Below, one piece after another: positions 12,350-15,497 of a stretch of DNA of 15,497 nt. Source of the stretch: Thiotrichaceae bacterium (GTDB lineage: Bacteria; Pseudomonadota; Gammaproteobacteria; Thiotrichales; Thiotrichaceae); assembly GCA_027009095.1 (NCBI GenBank), contig JALVDG010000063.1, forward strand, positions 1 through 15,497, given 5' to 3'. How positions within the stretch are numbered: position 1 is the stretch's first letter; every line of letters begins with the position of its first letter. Under the pieces are notes generated by a model. It was not told the DNA's origin and did no database searches. It worked only from the letters and a program-made list of their open reading frames with translations. A program made the position numbers and the translations under genes.

Positions 12350-15172
12350 TTACTTAATTCCTAGCGCTGTTTTGTATTGGATTTTCAAGTCGGCCAATAC
12401 ATTGGAATAAAAAGCATCAGTATCAATCATGCCCAATCTTTCTTTGTGGGCAAGACTAAGCTGATCAAAGCTTAATAGATCATAAATATTTACCCATTTT
12501 TCATTAATTTTTATAGAGATCTTAGGGTTTATAAGGTAATGCTCAGGCATTACTCGATAAAATAACTTCAAGCTTTGGGGGGTGTCATCATGCATTTTAT
12601 GCGTTGATAAAATTCCTCCTACAAAGTGCGGATCATAAAGTTTGCTTGTTAGGAGAGACTTTGGAAAATGCTTTAAAGCTTCAACAATGTCATGAGGCGT
12701 AAAGCCTCCACCAGTAAAAATCATTTTTTGTGGCAGAATTTCATAAAATAAAGCCATCATTAAATTAATAATAAAAAACTCACAGGAATTTTTATCTAGC
12801 TTAATATGTTTATTATCTATGCGTAGGTGCAAACTATCAGGAGAGAGTGCGAAAAAAACAGCGGCTAGTTTATTATTAGCATACTTGATATCTTTCCACG
12901 CAAGATACAGTGCAATTTGAAAAGCATTATGTCCTTTGTTGTTACACAAACTTTTATCTGCATTTTTGTTAATTAATAAATCGATTAGTTTCGTATTTCC
13001 ATATTGAGTCGCAATCATTAACGGTGTTTGGTTGAAAGTATTCCGAAAATTAACACCGTAGCGATGTGTAAGTTGCTCAATCGAACTTAGATTCTTGCTT
13101 TGATAATTCATAAAGTATTTTTTATGAAGTAAGGTAAGTCCCTTTTCGGGATTGCTAGCAGGTTTAAAACCTACTTTAATCAATGCATTTCTATAAAAGT
13201 GATCATCATATACTAAAGCATATTCGAATAAAGCTAGTTTGGCTTTACGTTTTTGATTAATAAGTGCCTCATGTTCCAATTCTTGAATAGTATTTGTGTC
13301 ATAAACAGGCCATTTAGGCTTTTGTTGTTGTAATATATTCTCCCTAATAGTATCTGCTTGTTGATGTTTTCCTTGTTGTTCTAATTTTGTCAGCTCTAGC
13401 TGCCATTCACGCAGTGAAGATTTTTTTTCTTGCAAAGAAAGCTTGTTTTGAACCTCTCCCAGCCCAAGCAAATTAAAAATAGAGTGTTTAGGATTTGTTT
13501 CTAGCCAATAAATATTTGTAATAGCACGTGTTAGCGCAACATAGAGTGCATTAATATAAAATTTATAGGTCTCAGCTGATTTATCCTTCTTGTTTTTATT
13601 GCGAGAGTATTTTATATCCTGTCTAAGTTGTTGAGGGGTAATACCTTGGCATATTTGATGATACTGAGTTGCATTGGAATTAATGAGATTGAAAAGAATA
13701 ATATTCTCATACTCAAGTCCTTTTGCCTCTTGAATAGTAAACACTAGAGGCGTATCAAATAGTTTTCGTGCAGTCTGTTTGTCAATGTCACTAGCAACAA
13801 GTACCGCATAGTTAGTTGCGTTATGGGTTTTTAAATTAAGCTCCGAAGTTACTTTAGTCTCATTGCGAAATAGCAAAACGGACCCAACTTTCTTCTTGTT
13901 TGGAATCATTAGATAATGGCTTTCTTTATCAATGGATCCAAAGCGCAAAGTTTTTAATTTTAAAATATTATTTGCAATATGAGTAATGCGAGCAGAATTA
14001 CGATAATTTCCCCGTAATACGTTAATGACAGTACTATTGTGTTGCATAGCACGGGCAAATAGAGGTTTTATTTTGGCCCATGAGAAAAAATTAGGATGAA
14101 CAGCCTGGTTAGCATCACCGCACAATAAGAAATTATGTGGTTTATGTAGCATTTTAAAAATAAATTCAAGTTGAATATTTGTAAAATCCTGAACTTCATC
14201 AATAACAACAGCATCGTATCGACTAAATATATTTGGCAAATAATGATGACAAATCAGATTAATATCATAGTAACTATTTTCAGCTAGAAAATTTAAATAA
14301 CGTAAAAAGAGATCATAAACAGAGTTTCTATCCTCTAGTAAAAAAATAGCTTGTTTAACTCCTAGCGATAAATATTCCTCACGGCTTAAAAATGATTCTT
14401 TATGAGATGAGTCGTCTTTATTGATAGATCCGCTAATAACACCACGAAACTCTTCAAATAATTTATATCCATCCTTTATAGGGCTATTTTGGATATGAGA
14501 TAAGAACCAGCGTTGAAAAATAGTGCTATCAACAGGTCGTCCTTCAGGAATTTTTACGCTACCAATAAGCTCTTCAAAACTTAAAAAATGAAGTTGTTGT
14601 TTATCATTGCTATAGAGGTAAGATTGGTATAAATCTTTCGATGTCTGCACAAGAAAAGGGGAGTGACTAACATATAAAACATCTCCTTTCATTTTCTTTA
14701 TTTTTTCTAAAATCAAACTTGTTTTGCCACTACCTGCAGAGCCGATAATAATTAACGGTAAGGTTTGTTCTAAAATACTGCTCTGTGAATCATCAAAAGA
14801 TATTGGTTTATCAAGTAAGTTAATACGTTTACTTCTCGTATTAAGAAAAGGCAGTACCTCAGGTGATAAATCGCTCTCAAGACTAATCGTTGGAATACGA
14901 CTTTCCTCTATCTTTACTCCACGTCTTAGAAAACGAGATTTGTCGTACTGATGATTTTCTATGTATTCAAGAAAAAGCGCATAAGCCTCTCCATTAAACT
15001 GATAGATTGAGAATAACAAGCGATCGGTGCGATTAAGTTTAGCTCGATATAAATTCTCCCCTATCTTTTTAACATCAGCAGATTGAAAGTCATTATTTTC
15101 GATATGTTGGCATAGTTTTTTAAAGCCATTGATGACAGACGTATCTAAATCGCTATAAAGCAGTATTTTCAT
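12350..15172 (-). CDS. UvrD-like SF1 helicase with RelE-like N-terminus and ankyrin repeats
   Basis: A 940-residue cytoplasmic protein. Residues about 30-80 (LYRAKLNRTDRLLFSIYQ...) look like the RelE/ParE toxin fold, which some UvrD relatives carry. SF1A motifs follow: Walker A GSAGSGKT (144-151), DEVQD (325-329), GDANQ (352-356), NYRNS (389-393), KGLEYENI (484-491) and YVALTRA (544-550). All are intact, so ATPase activity is likely. A charged linker (about 575-645) leads to ankyrin-like repeats at about 705-745 (TPLMIATQYGNTKLIDLLI). The C-terminal 190 residues are not recognised. Such helicase/repeat fusions appear in defence-type and host-associated gene sets; no partner gene is visible, so the role is open. 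The ATG has no good ribosome site. Confidence 0.85.
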   Translation of the reverse strand: MKILLYSDLDTSVINGFKKLCQHIENNDFQSADVKKIGENLYRAKLNRTDRLLFSIYQFNGEAYALFLEYIENHQYDKSRFLRRGVKIEESRIPTISLESDLSPEVLPFLNTRSKRINLLDKPISFDDSQSSILEQTLPLIIIGSAGSGKTSLILEKIKKMKGDVLYVSHSPFLVQTSKDLYQSYLYSNDKQQLHFLSFEELIGSVKIPEGRPVDSTIFQRWFLSHIQNSPIKDGYKLFEEFRGVISGSINKDDSSHKESFLSREEYLSLGVKQAIFLLEDRNSVYDLFLRYLNFLAENSYYDINLICHHYLPNIFSRYDAVVIDEVQDFTNIQLEFIFKMLHKPHNFLLCGDANQAVHPNFFSWAKIKPLFARAMQHNSTVINVLRGNYRNSARITHIANNILKLKTLRFGSIDKESHYLMIPNKKKVGSVLLFRNETKVTSELNLKTHNATNYAVLVASDIDKQTARKLFDTPLVFTIQEAKGLEYENIILFNLINSNATQYHQICQGITPQQLRQDIKYSRNKNKKDKSAETYKFYINALYVALTRAITNIYWLETNPKHSIFNLLGLGEVQNKLSLQEKKSSLREWQLELTKLEQQGKHQQADTIRENILQQQKPKWPVYDTNTIQELEHEALINQKRKAKLALFEYALVYDDHFYRNALIKVGFKPASNPEKGLTLLHKKYFMNYQSKNLSSIEQLTHRYGVNFRNTFNQTPLMIATQYGNTKLIDLLINKNADKSLCNNKGHNAFQIALYLAWKDIKYANNKLAAVFFALSPDSLHLRIDNKHIKLDKNSCEFFIINLMMALFYEILPQKMIFTGGGFTPHDIVEALKHFPKSLLTSKLYDPHFVGGILSTHKMHDDTPQSLKLFYRVMPEHYLINPKISIKINEKWVNIYDLLSFDQLSLAHKERLGMIDTDAFYSNVLADLKIQYKTALGIK

Positions 15173-15205
15173 AATGTAATAGTAGGCTTTTAATTAGCAA
15201 GAGAT

Positions 15206-15301
15206 TCATTTATTTATTTTAAATTTTATACCTGAATCAGCAACCTCAATGCGGATAACAGGTAACTTCTCATAATCCACAGGCAAATATAGTATTTTCA
15301 T
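15206..15301 (-). CDS. Doubtful 31-residue ORF
   Basis: It encodes a short peptide (MKILYLPVDYEKLPVIRIEV...) ending 33 bp before the helicase start. It shares the 11-bp start context AGTATTTTCAT with the helicase gene (15162-15172 and 15291-15301 on the plus strand). No ribosome site is seen. It could be a small leader gene, a remnant of a gene cut by the nearby IS-type insertion, or chance. Confidence 0.2.
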   Translation of the reverse strand: MKILYLPVDYEKLPVIRIEVADSGIKFKINK

Positions 15302-15322
15302 TTTACACTACTATCCATATCC

Positions 15323-15497
15323 ATGAGTTCAAACAAACCTAATTTTCCATCTATCCCCGAAGATGAGCGTACCCTGCTCATTGATATGCTGCTTGAATTT
15401 ATTCAGTGGCAAGCGCAACGTATTAGCGATTTGGAAGATGAAATTCAGGATCTTAAAAAATAAACGAAAAAGCCGAAGTTTGAATCCAGCAAAATGG
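15323..15497 (+). pseudogene. IS66-type transposase N-terminus with in-frame stop
   Basis: The first 46 codons (MSSNKPNFPSIPEDERTLL, then a leucine-rich stretch LLIDMLLEFIQWQAQRISDL) match the short N-terminal coiled coil found in IS66-type transposases. After LKK comes TAA at 15461-15463, and the same frame continues as TKKPKFESSKM, the lysine/proline-rich stretch expected next in such proteins. This points to a nonsense change (for example CAA to TAA) rather than a natural end. The window closes here, so the rest of the element cannot be checked. Confidence 0.65.

Noticed and set aside
14724..14951. Plus-strand 75-codon frame in the helicase region
   Set aside because: It is antisense to the Walker A region of the helicase and has no independent support.

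Overview
The window looks like a chromosomal segment of a low-GC gammaproteobacterium. The LPS core gene waaA at the left edge shows a Gram-negative host, and AT-rich third positions run throughout. The species cannot be named from the sequence. An accessory block follows waaA: a type III secretion system (T3SS) structural cluster, a secreted metalloprotease-like gene, a large calcium-binding heme peroxidase, a helicase with ankyrin-type repeats, and an IS66-type transposase fragment.

Layout: (1) 1-864, minus, the 5' part of waaA. (2) 900-1268, plus, a small receiver-like protein without the phospho-acceptor Asp. (3) 1269-1689, an intergenic stretch with a 24-bp-arm hairpin and a 163-bp MITE (copy 1). 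(4) 1690-7884, plus, nine genes in the order sctC-D-E-F-G-I-J-K-L, the same order as the Yersinia yscC-L operon with only the yscH position empty. They encode a mini-secretin, the FHA inner-ring protein SctD, a needle chaperone pair (SctE, SctG) on either side of the needle candidate SctF, an inner-rod candidate SctI, the ring lipoprotein SctJ, and the sorting-platform proteins SctK and SctL. Export-gate, ATPase and C-ring genes (sctRSTUVNQ) are not in the window. (5) 8029-8706, minus, an exported HExxH protein, convergent with sctL. (6) 8707-9352, a gene-free region with one FNR-type palindrome. (7) 9353-11926, plus, an 857-residue protein with 20 RTX nonapeptides followed by a complete animal-type heme peroxidase domain and no signal peptide. 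(8) 11927-12349, a long inverted repeat containing a bidirectional terminator into which MITE copy 2 has inserted. (9) 12350-15172, minus, a 940-residue UvrD-like SF1 helicase with a RelE/ParE-like N-terminus and ankyrin repeats. (10) 15323-end, plus, the start of an IS66-type transposase ORF with an in-frame stop.

The most unusual points concern the T3SS. The SctC homologue has only a signal peptide, the N0 and N1 ring domains and a short DUF4124-like motif, with no secretin pore. SctJ stops before the usual C-terminal membrane helix. Together these suggest either a rearranged basal body, with the pore encoded elsewhere, or a decaying system. The intact reading frames, close spacing and well-formed ribosome sites favour a functional one. 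The RTX peroxidase has every recognisable heme-pocket residue and begins with a Ser/Thr/Asn/Gln-rich tail, so T3SS or T1SS export is a testable idea, not a conclusion.

The two MITE copies differ at 3 of 163 positions. Each has a perfect 10-bp target duplication and each sits at or in a hairpin, which suggests a transposase active recently and attracted to stem-loops.
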